This document shows, in pieces, positions 9,751 through 20,000 of a DNA stretch of 64,000 nucleotides. This stretch comes from Gemmatimonadota bacterium (GTDB taxonomy: Bacteria; JAAXHH01), in the NCBI GenBank assembly GCA_026705925.1, contig JAPOZT010000028.1, positions 1 to 64,000 on the forward strand, in the 5' to 3' direction. The notes under the pieces are model-generated. The model was given only the letters and a program-made list of their open reading frames with translations, ran no database searches and was not told the DNA's origin. The translations under genes were made by a program, and so were the position numbers. Position 1 is the first letter of the stretch; every line of letters begins with the position of its first letter.

Positions 9751-10809
9751 ATGGACGCCCCGGATGCAAGGCGGATCCTCATCTCCCGTTTGCGCTTCAT
9801 CGGCGACGTGGTGCTCACCACACCGGTGATCCGGGCGTTGAAACGGCACTACGGGGATGCGGAACTCTACTACCTCGCGGAGGCGGGACCCGCGGCAGTC
9901 CTCGCCCGGAACCCTCACCTGGAAGAGGTGATCGCGCTGCCGGACGAACTCCTGCCGGGCCGTTCCGTGCTGACTCACTGCGGAGAACACCTGCGCTTCC
10001 TCCGAGCCCTACGTAAGCGTCGTTTCGACCTGGTGATCGATCTCTTCGGCAATCCGCGCAGCGCGCTGCTGACCCTGGCCACGGGCGCCCGGTACCGGGT
10101 CGGTTATACCGTGCGGGGAAGGGGCGCAGCATACAACGTCAAGATCAGGCGGTCGGATTCGCTCCGGGTAGTGGATGCCTACCTGGATGCGGTCCGTACG
10201 ATCGGTGTTCCCGTGGAGAACGACTGCACGGAGGTCCATTTCTCCGATGAAGACGCGGCGTGGGCCGATTCCTGGCTCGCGGATTGGGGCGTGGACGGCG
10301 ACCGCCGGATTGCCGCGTTGAACCCCGGTGCGAGCTGGCCGGCCAAGACGTGGAGCGCGGGCCGATTCGCCGAGGTGGCCCGCCGGATGACCGATGCGCT
10401 GGACCTCCGGGTACTGCTGGTCGCGGGACCGGGGCAGCGCGAGGCCATGGACGGATTGGCCGACATGGCCGGCCACGCCTTGCCCGTCGTGGAGACCGGT
10501 TCGCTGACCCGGTTGGCCGCGTTGATCCGGCGGTGCGATCTGTTCGTGTCCAATGACTGCGGGCCGATGCATATCGCCGCGGCTGTGGGCACGCCCACGA
10601 TCGGGCTTTTCGGTCCGAGCAGCCCGTCTATCTGGTTTCCCTATTCGGAGACCGATGGGCATGTCGCCCTGGAAGCCGATACGGACGACTGCTGCGGCCG
10701 TGATTTCTGCGTCCGGCCGGTCCCCTGCATCGAATCGATATCGCCGCAGCGCGTGCTTGAGGCCGCGGAATCCGTTCTGCGCGGGACCTCCAACCGCCCG
10801 GCGGAGTAG
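9751..10809 (+). CDS. Glycosyltransferase family 9 (heptosyltransferase-like)
   Basis: ILISRLRFIGDVVLTTPVIRALKRHYG; FVSNDCGPMHIAAAVGTPTIGLFGPSSP. Confidence 0.9.
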   Translation: MDAPDARRILISRLRFIGDVVLTTPVIRALKRHYGDAELYYLAEAGPAAVLARNPHLEEVIALPDELLPGRSVLTHCGEHLRFLRALRKRRFDLVIDLFGNPRSALLTLATGARYRVGYTVRGRGAAYNVKIRRSDSLRVVDAYLDAVRTIGVPVENDCTEVHFSDEDAAWADSWLADWGVDGDRRIAALNPGASWPAKTWSAGRFAEVARRMTDALDLRVLLVAGPGQREAMDGLADMAGHALPVVETGSLTRLAALIRRCDLFVSNDCGPMHIAAAVGTPTIGLFGPSSPSIWFPYSETDGHVALEADTDDCCGRDFCVRPVPCIESISPQRVLEAAESVLRGTSNRPAE

Positions 10810-10813
10810 GCCT

Positions 10814-11863
10814 ATGACCGAAGATCCCAGGCGCATACTGGTCATCAAACTGCGGGCCACCGGGGATGTCGTCCTGGCGACGCCCGTCATCGAGAACCTG
10901 AAGCGGCGCTTCCCGCGGGCCCGTATCTCCTTCCTGGCGGAGGAGGCGGCCGCGGATGTCCTGCGGTGGAATCCCCTGCTGGACGAGCTCATCGTACTGC
11001 CCTTGCGCCGGTGGGGAAGCCTGGGCATCCGGGGTTCCTGGCGCGAGCAGGCGCGGTTCTACAGCAACCTGCGCCGCAAAAGCTTCGATCTAGCGATCGA
11101 CCTCTTCGGCAATCCGCGCAGCGCACTGCTGACCCGGCTGACCGGGGCGCCGGAACGGGTCGGTTACGCCTTTCGTGTGCGCCGCCGCGCCTACACCACC
11201 GTGGTCACGCCCCCGAGCCGGCCACAGCACGAGGTTCAGTTCCACCTGGAAGCCCTGGAAGCGCTGGACATCCCGGTGGCCACAGACCGGCCGCGCGTCG
11301 TCGTGCCCGGGGCGGCCGACAGGAAAGCAGACGCATGGCTGCGTGAGCACGCCCCGGACGCCCGCGCGGTGATCGGACTGAATCCGGGAGGAGGGTGGGC
11401 CATCAAGCGCTGGCCGCCCGAGTTTTTCGGCCGCCTGGCCGACGCCCTGATCGATGAATACGCCGTGGACATCCTGGTGCTTTGGGGTCCGGGCGAGGAA
11501 GAATTGGTCGCACGGGTAACCAGCGCCATGCGCAACCGCCCCCACGTGCTCCCGGAGACGACGCTCGCCGAACTCGGCGCATTCCTCAAACGCTGCGACC
11601 TGCTGGTCAGCAACGACAGCGCACCGATGCACATGGCCGCGGCGCTGAACGTCCCCACCGTCGGAATCTTCGGTCCCACCGACCCCCGCGCACAGGGGCC
11701 CTGGGGCGACGGTCACGGCGTGGTGCGGAAGGAAAGCGTCGACTGTCTCGGATGCAACCGGACCAGGTGTCCGATCGGCAATATATGCATGACGACGCTT
11801 GAACCCGGGGAGCTACTGGAGAAGATACGCGCGTATCTTCCGGCCGGAATAGTCGGAACTTGA
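10814..11863 (+). CDS. Glycosyltransferase family 9 (heptosyltransferase-like)
   Basis: RILVIKLRATGDVVLATPVIENLKRRFP; LVSNDSAPMHMAAALNVPTVGIFGPTDPRAQGP; start ATG 10814 after previous stop. Confidence 0.9.
   Translation: MTEDPRRILVIKLRATGDVVLATPVIENLKRRFPRARISFLAEEAAADVLRWNPLLDELIVLPLRRWGSLGIRGSWREQARFYSNLRRKSFDLAIDLFGNPRSALLTRLTGAPERVGYAFRVRRRAYTTVVTPPSRPQHEVQFHLEALEALDIPVATDRPRVVVPGAADRKADAWLREHAPDARAVIGLNPGGGWAIKRWPPEFFGRLADALIDEYAVDILVLWGPGEEELVARVTSAMRNRPHVLPETTLAELGAFLKRCDLLVSNDSAPMHMAAALNVPTVGIFGPTDPRAQGPWGDGHGVVRKESVDCLGCNRTRCPIGNICMTTLEPGELLEKIRAYLPAGIVGT
11821..11840. other. 20-bp perfect palindrome GAAGATACGCGCGTATCTTC
   Basis: Read directly; inside 3' end of the GT9 CDS, just upstream of the rng promoter candidate. 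Confidence 0.9.
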
Positions 11864-11888
11864 CACCACGCCATCCGAATGTTATATT
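11860..11888 (+). promoter_or_regulatory. Candidate sigma70-type promoter TTGACA-N17-TATATT for rng-rplU-rpmA
   Basis: TTGACA 11860-11865, 17-nt spacer, TATATT 11883-11888. Confidence 0.65.
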
Positions 11889-11948
11889 TAACTACTTTGG
11901 AACATTCACGTTAACCGGCGCTTAAGGGGCCAGACAGAAGGTTGATAT

Positions 11949-13484
11949 TTGCGGAAAGACATCATAGTTGAGACGGCCACGCACGAAACGCGCATCGCGA
12001 TGCTCGAGGACAACCATCTCGTCGAGCTGCTGGTCGAACGCCCGGAACACGAACGCGTGGTCGGGAACATCTGCAAGGGCGTAGTAACGGCGGTCATACC
12101 GAGCATTCAGGCGGCCTTTGTGGATATCGGCCTGGACAAGGCGGCCTTCCTTCAGGCGTCGGACGTAACCAGTGGAGCGGACTGGATCGATTTCGACGAC
12201 GACGACGAGAAGCCCGATTCCGGCTCCGGACGGGGCAGGGACCGGGAATACCAGATCCAGGAGATGGTCAAGGAAGGCCAGGAAATCGTCGTCCAGATCA
12301 CGAAGGAGTCCATCGGCACCAAGGGACCGCGGGTCACCTCCCAGATATCCCTGCCGGGCAGGTTTCTCGTGCTGGTGCCCCATGCCAACTACGTCGGCGT
12401 TTCCCGGCGTATCGACGACTGGAGCGAGAAGCGCAGGCTGCGGGACCTGGCCAGGAAACTCAAGGACGACGACTTCGGGGTCATTGTGCGGACCGCCGCC
12501 CTGGGCAAATCGGATTCCGAGTTGAAGAACGACCTCAAGGCGCTGACCAGGACATGGCGGACTATAGAGAAGGAGGTCGGGAAGACGCCGGCGCCCGCCA
12601 TGATCCACAAGGATGTCGAAATGACGTCCGGAATGATTCGCGACCTGTTCACGCCCGATATCGACAGCGTGATCATCGACTCGAAGGCAGTATACAAGGA
12701 GATCCTGGCCTATCTCAAGGGAGTGGCCCCCCAGCTTCGCGAGCGCGTCCACATGTACGACGGGACGGCGCCGGTGTTCGACGCCTACGGGATCGAGAAC
12801 GAGATCGGCAAGGCGCTGCACCGGAAGGTTTGGCTGAAGAACGGCGGCTACATCCTCATCGAACCGACCGAAGCGCTGGTGACGATCGACGTGAATTCGG
12901 GACGGTACGCCGGATCCAGGGGACACGAGGAAACCGTGTTCCAGACCAACCTGGAAGCCTGTGCGGAGGTAGCGCGGCAGCTTCGGCTCAGGGATATCGG
13001 GGGCATCATCGTCATCGATTTCATTGACATGGAAGACCGCGGGAACCGGCGGCAGGTGCACCAGGAAATGGAGAAGGCCTTGTCGCACGACCGCGCGCGG
13101 ACACGCATGTCCAAGGAGATCAGCGAATTCGGGCTGATCGAGATGACCCGCCAGCGGATCCGCCCCAGCCTGCTGTTCACTTTCAGCGAGGCGTGCCCGG
13201 TGTGCGACGGGACCGGCCGCATTATGTCGCGCATCACCATGGTCACCCAGATCGGCCGGTGGCTGAAGCGGGCCAAGCCCGGCCTGAGAGAACGGAAGCT
13301 CAAGCTCAAGGTGCATCCCACCGTGGCGTTGAGCCTGCATGAAAACGGCCGGGAGAAACTGGTGAACCTGCAGGACGAATACAAGATGCAGCTTCAAGTC
13401 GAGGAAGACCCGTTCCTGCATGTGGAAGAATTCCGCGTGTTCTCGGGTAAGCGGGACCTGGACGTGACCGACGAGTTCAAGTAA
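11949..13484 (+). CDS. rng: Ribonuclease E/G family protein (RNase G-like)
   Basis: RKDIIVETATHETRIAMLEDNHLVELLVER, IDVNSGRYAG, Zn-link CPVCDGTG. Confidence 0.92.
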   Translation: MRKDIIVETATHETRIAMLEDNHLVELLVERPEHERVVGNICKGVVTAVIPSIQAAFVDIGLDKAAFLQASDVTSGADWIDFDDDDEKPDSGSGRGRDREYQIQEMVKEGQEIVVQITKESIGTKGPRVTSQISLPGRFLVLVPHANYVGVSRRIDDWSEKRRLRDLARKLKDDDFGVIVRTAALGKSDSELKNDLKALTRTWRTIEKEVGKTPAPAMIHKDVEMTSGMIRDLFTPDIDSVIIDSKAVYKEILAYLKGVAPQLRERVHMYDGTAPVFDAYGIENEIGKALHRKVWLKNGGYILIEPTEALVTIDVNSGRYAGSRGHEETVFQTNLEACAEVARQLRLRDIGGIIVIDFIDMEDRGNRRQVHQEMEKALSHDRARTRMSKEISEFGLIEMTRQRIRPSLLFTFSEACPVCDGTGRIMSRITMVTQIGRWLKRAKPGLRERKLKLKVHPTVALSLHENGREKLVNLQDEYKMQLQVEEDPFLHVEEFRVFSGKRDLDVTDEFK

Positions 13485-13485
13485 G

Positions 13486-13525
13486 CGGACCACCGGACCA
13501 AACGGACCACCGGACCAAACGGACA
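13486..13525 (+). repeat. 17-bp tandem repeat CGGACCACCGGACCAAA x2 plus partial third copy
   Basis: Copies 13486-13502 and 13503-13519, partial from 13520; rng-rplU intergenic. Confidence 0.85.
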
Positions 13526-13538
13526 AGGAGCGAAATAG

Positions 13539-13865
13539 ATGTACGCTGTGATCAGATCGGGCGATCAGCAGTTCAGTGTCAACGAGGGAGATACGATCCA
13601 GGTCGAGAAGATCGCCGCCGAAGTGGGCGACGAGATCACCATCGACCAGGTGCTCCTCCTGGGCGGCGGAGAGACGCTGGTCGGCACGCCGACGGTGGCC
13701 GGCGCCACGGTGACGGCCAGGGTTACCGAGCAGGGCCGCCATCCCAAGATCATTGTGTTCAAGATGAAACGCCGGAAGAACTACCGCCGGAAGAGAGGGC
13801 ACAGGCAGCCGTATACCGCGCTCGAAATCACCGGCATCAACTACGACCCAAGCGCATCCAACTGA
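13539..13865 (+). CDS. rplU: 50S ribosomal protein L21
   Basis: [25 protein letters not shown]...[21 protein letters not shown]. Confidence 0.97.
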   Translation: MYAVIRSGDQQFSVNEGDTIQVEKIAAEVGDEITIDQVLLLGGGETLVGTPTVAGATVTARVTEQGRHPKIIVFKMKRRKNYRRKRGHRQPYTALEITGINYDPSASN

Positions 13866-13884
13866 TCGGAAAGGACTTTCTCAG

Positions 13885-14139
13885 ATGGCCCACAAGAAAG
13901 GTGTAGGCAGTTCTCGCAACGGTCGAGACAGCAATCCCAAGTTTCTCGGCGTCAAGACCGGAGACGGCATGCGCGTCCGGGCCGGCAATATTATCGTCCG
14001 GCAGCGGGGAACGCGGATTCTGCCCGGTAACAACGTAGGCCGCGGCAACGACGACACCCTCTTCGCCCTGACGGACGGCATCGTCCAGTTCCGCCGGTAC
14101 GGGAAGAAGCGCACGCAGGTCCATATCGCCGACGGGTGA
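13885..14139 (+). CDS. rpmA: 50S ribosomal protein L27
   Basis: [24 protein letters not shown]...IIVRQRGT. Confidence 0.98.
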   Translation: MAHKKGVGSSRNGRDSNPKFLGVKTGDGMRVRAGNIIVRQRGTRILPGNNVGRGNDDTLFALTDGIVQFRRYGKKRTQVHIADG

Positions 14140-14143
14140 CCCC

Positions 14144-16411
14144 ATGGCGATCGACGACGACGCCGTCGTTCGGAAGGCGAAAACCGGAATCTCCGGTTTC
14201 CTCGAGGAGCAGTTCCGCCGCGGGCTGATCGACGAAGGGCTCTACGAACAGGCCCGCCTGAACGTGCTTCCGAATCTGCGCCGCTGGTTGACCGACCCTC
14301 ACATCGGCCGGTTGTCCCCCCGGCTCGGCGACGGACTGAGAAGCGCCGTCGAAGCGGCCAGGTGGGACGAACTGGTCGAAGCCTTCGTGGACGAGATCAA
14401 GTTCGGCACGGCGGGCATACGCGGCAAAGCCGCCATGTCGGACGAAGAACTGCTGATCCTCGCCCGGGACGGCATGGACGCCCCCATCCTCAAGGGGCCG
14501 AATACCCTCAACAACATCGTTCTCCTGCTGAAGTCCACGGGCGTGGCGAAGTACGCGACCGCCCATGGACTCCTGTCCATCGTCATCGGCTATGACAGCC
14601 GGGTGGCGGGCCAGGAATTCGCCCGGCTGGTATCCGGGGTATTCCTCGCGGAGGGGCTGAAAGTCTACCTCTTCGATGAAGCCTGCCCGTATCCGGAAAT
14701 GACCTTCGCCATACCGACGCTGGGTGCCGACATGGGCATCCTGATCTCGGCGAGCCATAATGACCGAAGATATAATGGCTACAAGCTTTCCGCCGGAACG
14801 GGATCGCAGTTTTCTCCCAGGGAACGATCGGTCATCTACAACGACTACATCCGGAAGACGACCCCGGTCCAGGTAGCCCTCCAGGACTTCGATGACGCCG
14901 GTGTCGATCCGGATCACCCCGAAGACCCTCGCCGCGACGGCAACAGGCTCGTGTTCCTGGGCGGCGCCGCGCCGTTGCCCGGATTCGACTATCTCGGCCG
15001 TCCCCTCGTCGATATCCATCGGATGTACCAGGACCAGATCCGGGGATTCATATCCGATGCCGCGTTGATGAAATCGTGGGCGCCCTCCATCGGGATCGGG
15101 TACTGCGCCTTTCACGGGGCCGGACGCAAGGCCGTGCCCCGGCTGTTGAGCGATTTCGGTTTCACCCGGGTGGATGCGGTAACCCGCCACCGGTTGAACG
15201 AGCTCAACGGGCTCTTCCCCGCCTTTCAGGACCACCCGGAGCAACAACCGGACCCCGGAGATCCCACGGCGTCCGAGATCGCCGTTGACGCGTACGTCGA
15301 ACAGTACGGCGCGGGTGCCATGGAAGCGCTCGACCTGATGATCGGGACCGACCCGGATGCCGACCGTGTGGGACTCGTGGTCAAGGTCCCCCCGGCCTAC
15401 CGGAAGTACCACGACAACCGGTCCCACGTGCTGCTGTCGGCCGACGACGCATGGTCACTGCTACTCTGGTACCGCCTGGCGCAGGGTGCCGGTAGCACGC
15501 GGAACGAGAGCACGCGGGGTGGAAACGCGCAGGGCGCCGGGAACGCGCGGGCTTTTCACCCGCGGCCGGAAGAGTCGTTCATCGTGCTTTCCCACATCAC
15601 GACCGACGCGCTAGTCCGGCTCGCGCGGAAACACGGCGTCGGCGTCATCAAGACCTGGGTCGGGTTCGGCCTGATCGCCAACGCGGTCGAACGGGTGTGG
15701 GCGTGCGATGACCTGTCGGCCCCCCGGTTCAAAGATATCATCTATCATACCGAGGATATGGAGGGTATGCCCCGACGCTACAACGTGGGATGCCTGGAGC
15801 AGAGCAACGGATTCAGCATCCTGGGCGGACCGCCCGACACGGCCGCGGCCATGGGAAGCAACGGCCACGTGCGCGACAAGGACGGAGTCTTCGCCGCGAT
15901 CCTGCTCGCCGAAGTGGCGGCCTATGCCGCGTCCCATGGGACGACGGTCTACGAACTGATCGACGAACACATATACCTGGACCCCGATGTCGGGTATTTC
16001 GCCACTGACGTCGTTCCGGAGCCGCGCTGGGGAGAATTCAAGGGATTGGAAGGGCTGACGCGGAAGATCGGCATCCTGAGACGATGCGCGGAGCTGGGAC
16101 AACGCGTCCAGGACGGCGAATCCCTAACGCTGGACGGTCTCCCGGTCCGCTCATCAGAGACCTTCGTGGCGGGCAAGTACGCGGATGCGCACCAGTGGCC
16201 GGACTTTCCAGACGAGGGCATTCGATTCTATTTCGACGAGGAAAGACTCAACTATCTGACCGTGCGGCCGTCGGGTACGTCGCAGTGCCTCAGGTTCCAC
16301 ATCCAGTTGAAGGCGGAGAACCTGTCGCGAAGCGATCTGGCGCGGCAGAAGTTTGAGACCAGGATGCGTGCCCGGAGGATCATTCACGCGATGCGCGACC
16401 TGATCATGTAG
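14144..16411 (+). CDS. Phosphohexomutase superfamily protein (phosphoglucomutase/phosphomannomutase-like)
   Basis: KFGTAGIRGK, SASHND active-site loop, DPDADR metal loop, RPSGTSQCLRFH phosphate loop. Confidence 0.88.
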   Translation: MAIDDDAVVRKAKTGISGFLEEQFRRGLIDEGLYEQARLNVLPNLRRWLTDPHIGRLSPRLGDGLRSAVEAARWDELVEAFVDEIKFGTAGIRGKAAMSDEELLILARDGMDAPILKGPNTLNNIVLLLKSTGVAKYATAHGLLSIVIGYDSRVAGQEFARLVSGVFLAEGLKVYLFDEACPYPEMTFAIPTLGADMGILISASHNDRRYNGYKLSAGTGSQFSPRERSVIYNDYIRKTTPVQVALQDFDDAGVDPDHPEDPRRDGNRLVFLGGAAPLPGFDYLGRPLVDIHRMYQDQIRGFISDAALMKSWAPSIGIGYCAFHGAGRKAVPRLLSDFGFTRVDAVTRHRLNELNGLFPAFQDHPEQQPDPGDPTASEIAVDAYVEQYGAGAMEALDLMIGTDPDADRVGLVVKVPPAYRKYHDNRSHVLLSADDAWSLLLWYRLAQGAGSTRNESTRGGNAQGAGNARAFHPRPEESFIVLSHITTDALVRLARKHGVGVIKTWVGFGLIANAVERVWACDDLSAPRFKDIIYHTEDMEGMPRRYNVGCLEQSNGFSILGGPPDTAAAMGSNGHVRDKDGVFAAILLAEVAAYAASHGTTVYELIDEHIYLDPDVGYFATDVVPEPRWGEFKGLEGLTRKIGILRRCAELGQRVQDGESLTLDGLPVRSSETFVAGKYADAHQWPDFPDEGIRFYFDEERLNYLTVRPSGTSQCLRFHIQLKAENLSRSDLARQKFETRMRARRIIHAMRDLIM

Positions 16412-16443
16412 CGTGTTTCACGTGGGGCGGCGCCAGGGACGAT

Positions 16444-18273
16444 TTATATGGCGAAGAAATCCCTCAGGTTGTTCTCGATCTCCGCGTCTTCACGCAGCCT
16501 GGTAAGCCACTCCTGGTACAGTTGATTCTGCTTCTGGATCAGCAACTGCCGTTTCAGGTTTTCCTTCATAATTTCGTAGGTTGTTTCATCGAGCGGCTTC
16601 CGATCCACCAGCTGAATGAGGTAATAGCCTCGATCTCCTTCGACTACTTCGCTGAGTTCGCCGGTCTCCGACAGTTGGAAGGCCCCCCTTATGAAATTCA
16701 GATCCTGTCCGATGCGAGGGATGAATGCCTGTTGTCGCGTGATGGGATCCGTGGTAGCGACTTGATCCGCCATTTCACCGCTTAACGCGTCCAGGTTGCC
16801 ACCAACGAGACCCGCCCGGACCTCTTCGCCGCGAAGCCTGGCCTGTTCCATTTTCCGGTTCCGCACCAGGATCGACCGGATACGCAGTTCCACTTCTTCG
16901 AGGGGCAGTACGCCCGCCGGTTTTACACCGGCGTTTTCAAGAACGTAGAAACCGCTGGTGTTCTCCAGTACCTCTCCGATTTCACCGGGTTCGGACGCAA
17001 AGGCGAAGGACGACGCGCCGCTCAGGTAACCGATGCCGGGGATGAACCCATCGGGGCGGTCGGCGAAAAACCCGGTGGATTCGACCTGAAGGGAATCCGG
17101 CATGGCACGGACGAAGCGGGCCGCATCCTCAAGGCCGCTTTCGACGGCCCGGGCCTGAAGCTGTCTCGCCTCGTCGTTCAGCGCGCTCAGGGTTTGCTGT
17201 CCGGTCATGGTCCTCAGGAGTATGTGGCGCGCGCGGACCTGTTCCTCGCCATCCCTGACCGCGGTCTCTTCCACCTTGATGATGTGCCAGCCGTACTCCG
17301 TCTTCACGGGTTGCGACACGGAACCGGGCGGCGTTTCATAGGCGGCCGCTTCGAATTCCGGAACCATGTCGTTTCGGCCGAAGAAGCCCAGGTCTCCTCC
17401 CTTGGAGGCGTTGGAGGTGTCCTCGGAAAAGTCCCTGGCCAGGGTTTCGAAATCAGCGCCGCTGACAAGCTGGTCGTAAAGCTCGTCGATCTGTCGTTCG
17501 ACACGCTGGGAATCGGCCACGCTTGGTTGCTTCGGAATCATGACGTAGGAAAGCGAAACACGGTCGCCCTCCAGGAACGTATCGGGATGCTCCGCATAGT
17601 AGGCGGCGATATCCTCATCGGTGATCGATTCCGGTTCCACGGCCTGGTCTTCCGGATCGAAGAGGAGGTATCTGGCCGTAAGCTGCTCGTTCTGATTCAC
17701 GAAGGCCTTCCGGACTTCCAGGTTCGTTACACGGGCACCCGAAATCACGCGGTTGATGAGCTTCTGCCGGGGAAGCATCACGCGGAACTGGTCTTCAAGA
17801 AACGACCAGCCTTCGACCGCGGGGTCGTTCAGCGCCTGGAGGTACTTGGTCTGGTCGAATTCGCCGTCCGTCTGGAACATCTCCTGCTGCCTGATATAAT
17901 CCGGCGGATTCGTGCGGATCGCCTCTAGTATTTCGGCGTCGGTTACGCTGATGCCCTGCCGGCCGATGCTCTGTTCGAGCAACGTGAGGTTTACCCGCTG
18001 GTCCCATATTTCGTTGATGATTTCGCGGCGCCGGAACTCGTCTACGTTTCCACCCCGCTGCTGGCGGTCGATTTCCTGCTGGCGTTCCACTTCAAACCGC
18101 AATTCCTCGTAGGACACCGATTCACCGTTGATCGAACCCACGGCATACTGCCCGCCCGGTCCCCTGCCGGTCATGTCGGCGCCCCATTCCAGGCCGATCA
18201 GTCCCACGAACGCAATGACCAGGATAATCATGACGACGTGGGTTCGTTCTCTCAAGAGTTTCATCAAGGCCAT
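16444..18273 (-). CDS. Membrane-anchored peptidyl-prolyl isomerase, PpiD/SurA-like
   Basis: N-terminal TM, SurA-N-like region, parvulin motifs (VSLSYVMI..., LARDFSEDTSNASKGGDLGFFGRNDMVPEFEAAAY, VRARHILLRT); start MALMKLLRERTH at 18273 preferred. Confidence 0.85.
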   Translation of the reverse strand: MALMKLLRERTHVVMIILVIAFVGLIGLEWGADMTGRGPGGQYAVGSINGESVSYEELRFEVERQQEIDRQQRGGNVDEFRRREIINEIWDQRVNLTLLEQSIGRQGISVTDAEILEAIRTNPPDYIRQQEMFQTDGEFDQTKYLQALNDPAVEGWSFLEDQFRVMLPRQKLINRVISGARVTNLEVRKAFVNQNEQLTARYLLFDPEDQAVEPESITDEDIAAYYAEHPDTFLEGDRVSLSYVMIPKQPSVADSQRVERQIDELYDQLVSGADFETLARDFSEDTSNASKGGDLGFFGRNDMVPEFEAAAYETPPGSVSQPVKTEYGWHIIKVEETAVRDGEEQVRARHILLRTMTGQQTLSALNDEARQLQARAVESGLEDAARFVRAMPDSLQVESTGFFADRPDGFIPGIGYLSGASSFAFASEPGEIGEVLENTSGFYVLENAGVKPAGVLPLEEVELRIRSILVRNRKMEQARLRGEEVRAGLVGGNLDALSGEMADQVATTDPITRQQAFIPRIGQDLNFIRGAFQLSETGELSEVVEGDRGYYLIQLVDRKPLDETTYEIMKENLKRQLLIQKQNQLYQEWLTRLREDAEIENNLRDFFAI

Positions 18274-18297
18274 CTTGACAGTGCTCCTTACGGACTT

Positions 18298-18351
18298 GCG
18301 GCGGCCGGGCCAACTGGGCCGACCAGGCTGATCAGGCTGACCAAGCCGACC
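18298..18351. repeat. Degenerate 9-bp repeat (reverse complement reads GGTCAGCCTGATCAGCCTGGTCGGCCC)
   Basis: In the 5' region of the PpiD-like gene; same unit family as the 50252-50305 array. Confidence 0.7.
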
Positions 18352-18408
18352 GCATGATTCCGGACGATGTTGAAAAGACACGTAAATATAAAGGACCGGA
18401 TATTCGCC

Positions 18409-18454
18409 GGCAACTCATTTGTCCTGAGGCGGGCAACCAATTTGTCCTGAGGCG
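18409..18454 (+). repeat. 23-bp direct repeat GGCAACYMATTTGTCCTGAGGCG x2
   Basis: Units 18409-18431 and 18432-18454, differing at two positions. Confidence 0.9.
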
Positions 18455-18478
18455 GGCCGGCAGTGGGGCAAAAGATGC

Positions 18479-18507
18479 TTGACAGTCCCTGCCGCTTCGC
18501 CTATTAT
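18479..18507 (+). promoter_or_regulatory. Near-consensus sigma70-type promoter TTGACA-N17-TATTAT upstream of rpmE
   Basis: TTGACA 18479-18484, 17-nt spacer, TATTAT 18502-18507. Confidence 0.7.
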
Positions 18508-18578
18508 TGCCTGCGCGCTTCGAACGACAAGCGGACCGGCCGTGCAGTTTCAATAGCGATGATCAAGGAGTTAGCCCG

Positions 18579-18782
18579 ATGAAGAGTGGTATTCACCCGG
18601 AATACAAAGTAATCACGGTATCCTGCGCCTGTGGCAATACGTTCCAGACACGCTCGACGATCGACACGATCCACGTGGAGATCTGTTCGGCGTGCCATCC
18701 CTTCTACACCGGGAAGCAGAAGATGGTCGACAGTGCGGGCCGCGTGGAACGCTTCAACAGGAAGTACGGCATAAACGAGTAA
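18579..18782 (+). CDS. rpmE: 50S ribosomal protein L31 (Zn-type)
   Basis: [48 protein letters not shown]. Confidence 0.97.
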   Translation: MKSGIHPEYKVITVSCACGNTFQTRSTIDTIHVEICSACHPFYTGKQKMVDSAGRVERFNRKYGINE

Positions 18783-18877
18783 TCCTCAGGTGGAAGCCGC
18801 CCGTTCCTTCCAGGCGCGATGGCCATGCATGCCCCGACCTTCGGTTGCGCCGCTCCCCTTTCCTATTCCATGCCTCC

Positions 18878-19960
<1,083 letters not shown>

Positions 19961-20000
19961 CGCTGGCCACCCAGGCTACGCAAGCCACCGGATGTGATGC

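Noticed and set aside
11922-13802. 626-aa open frame on the - strand
   Set aside because: Shadow of rng and rplU on + strand.
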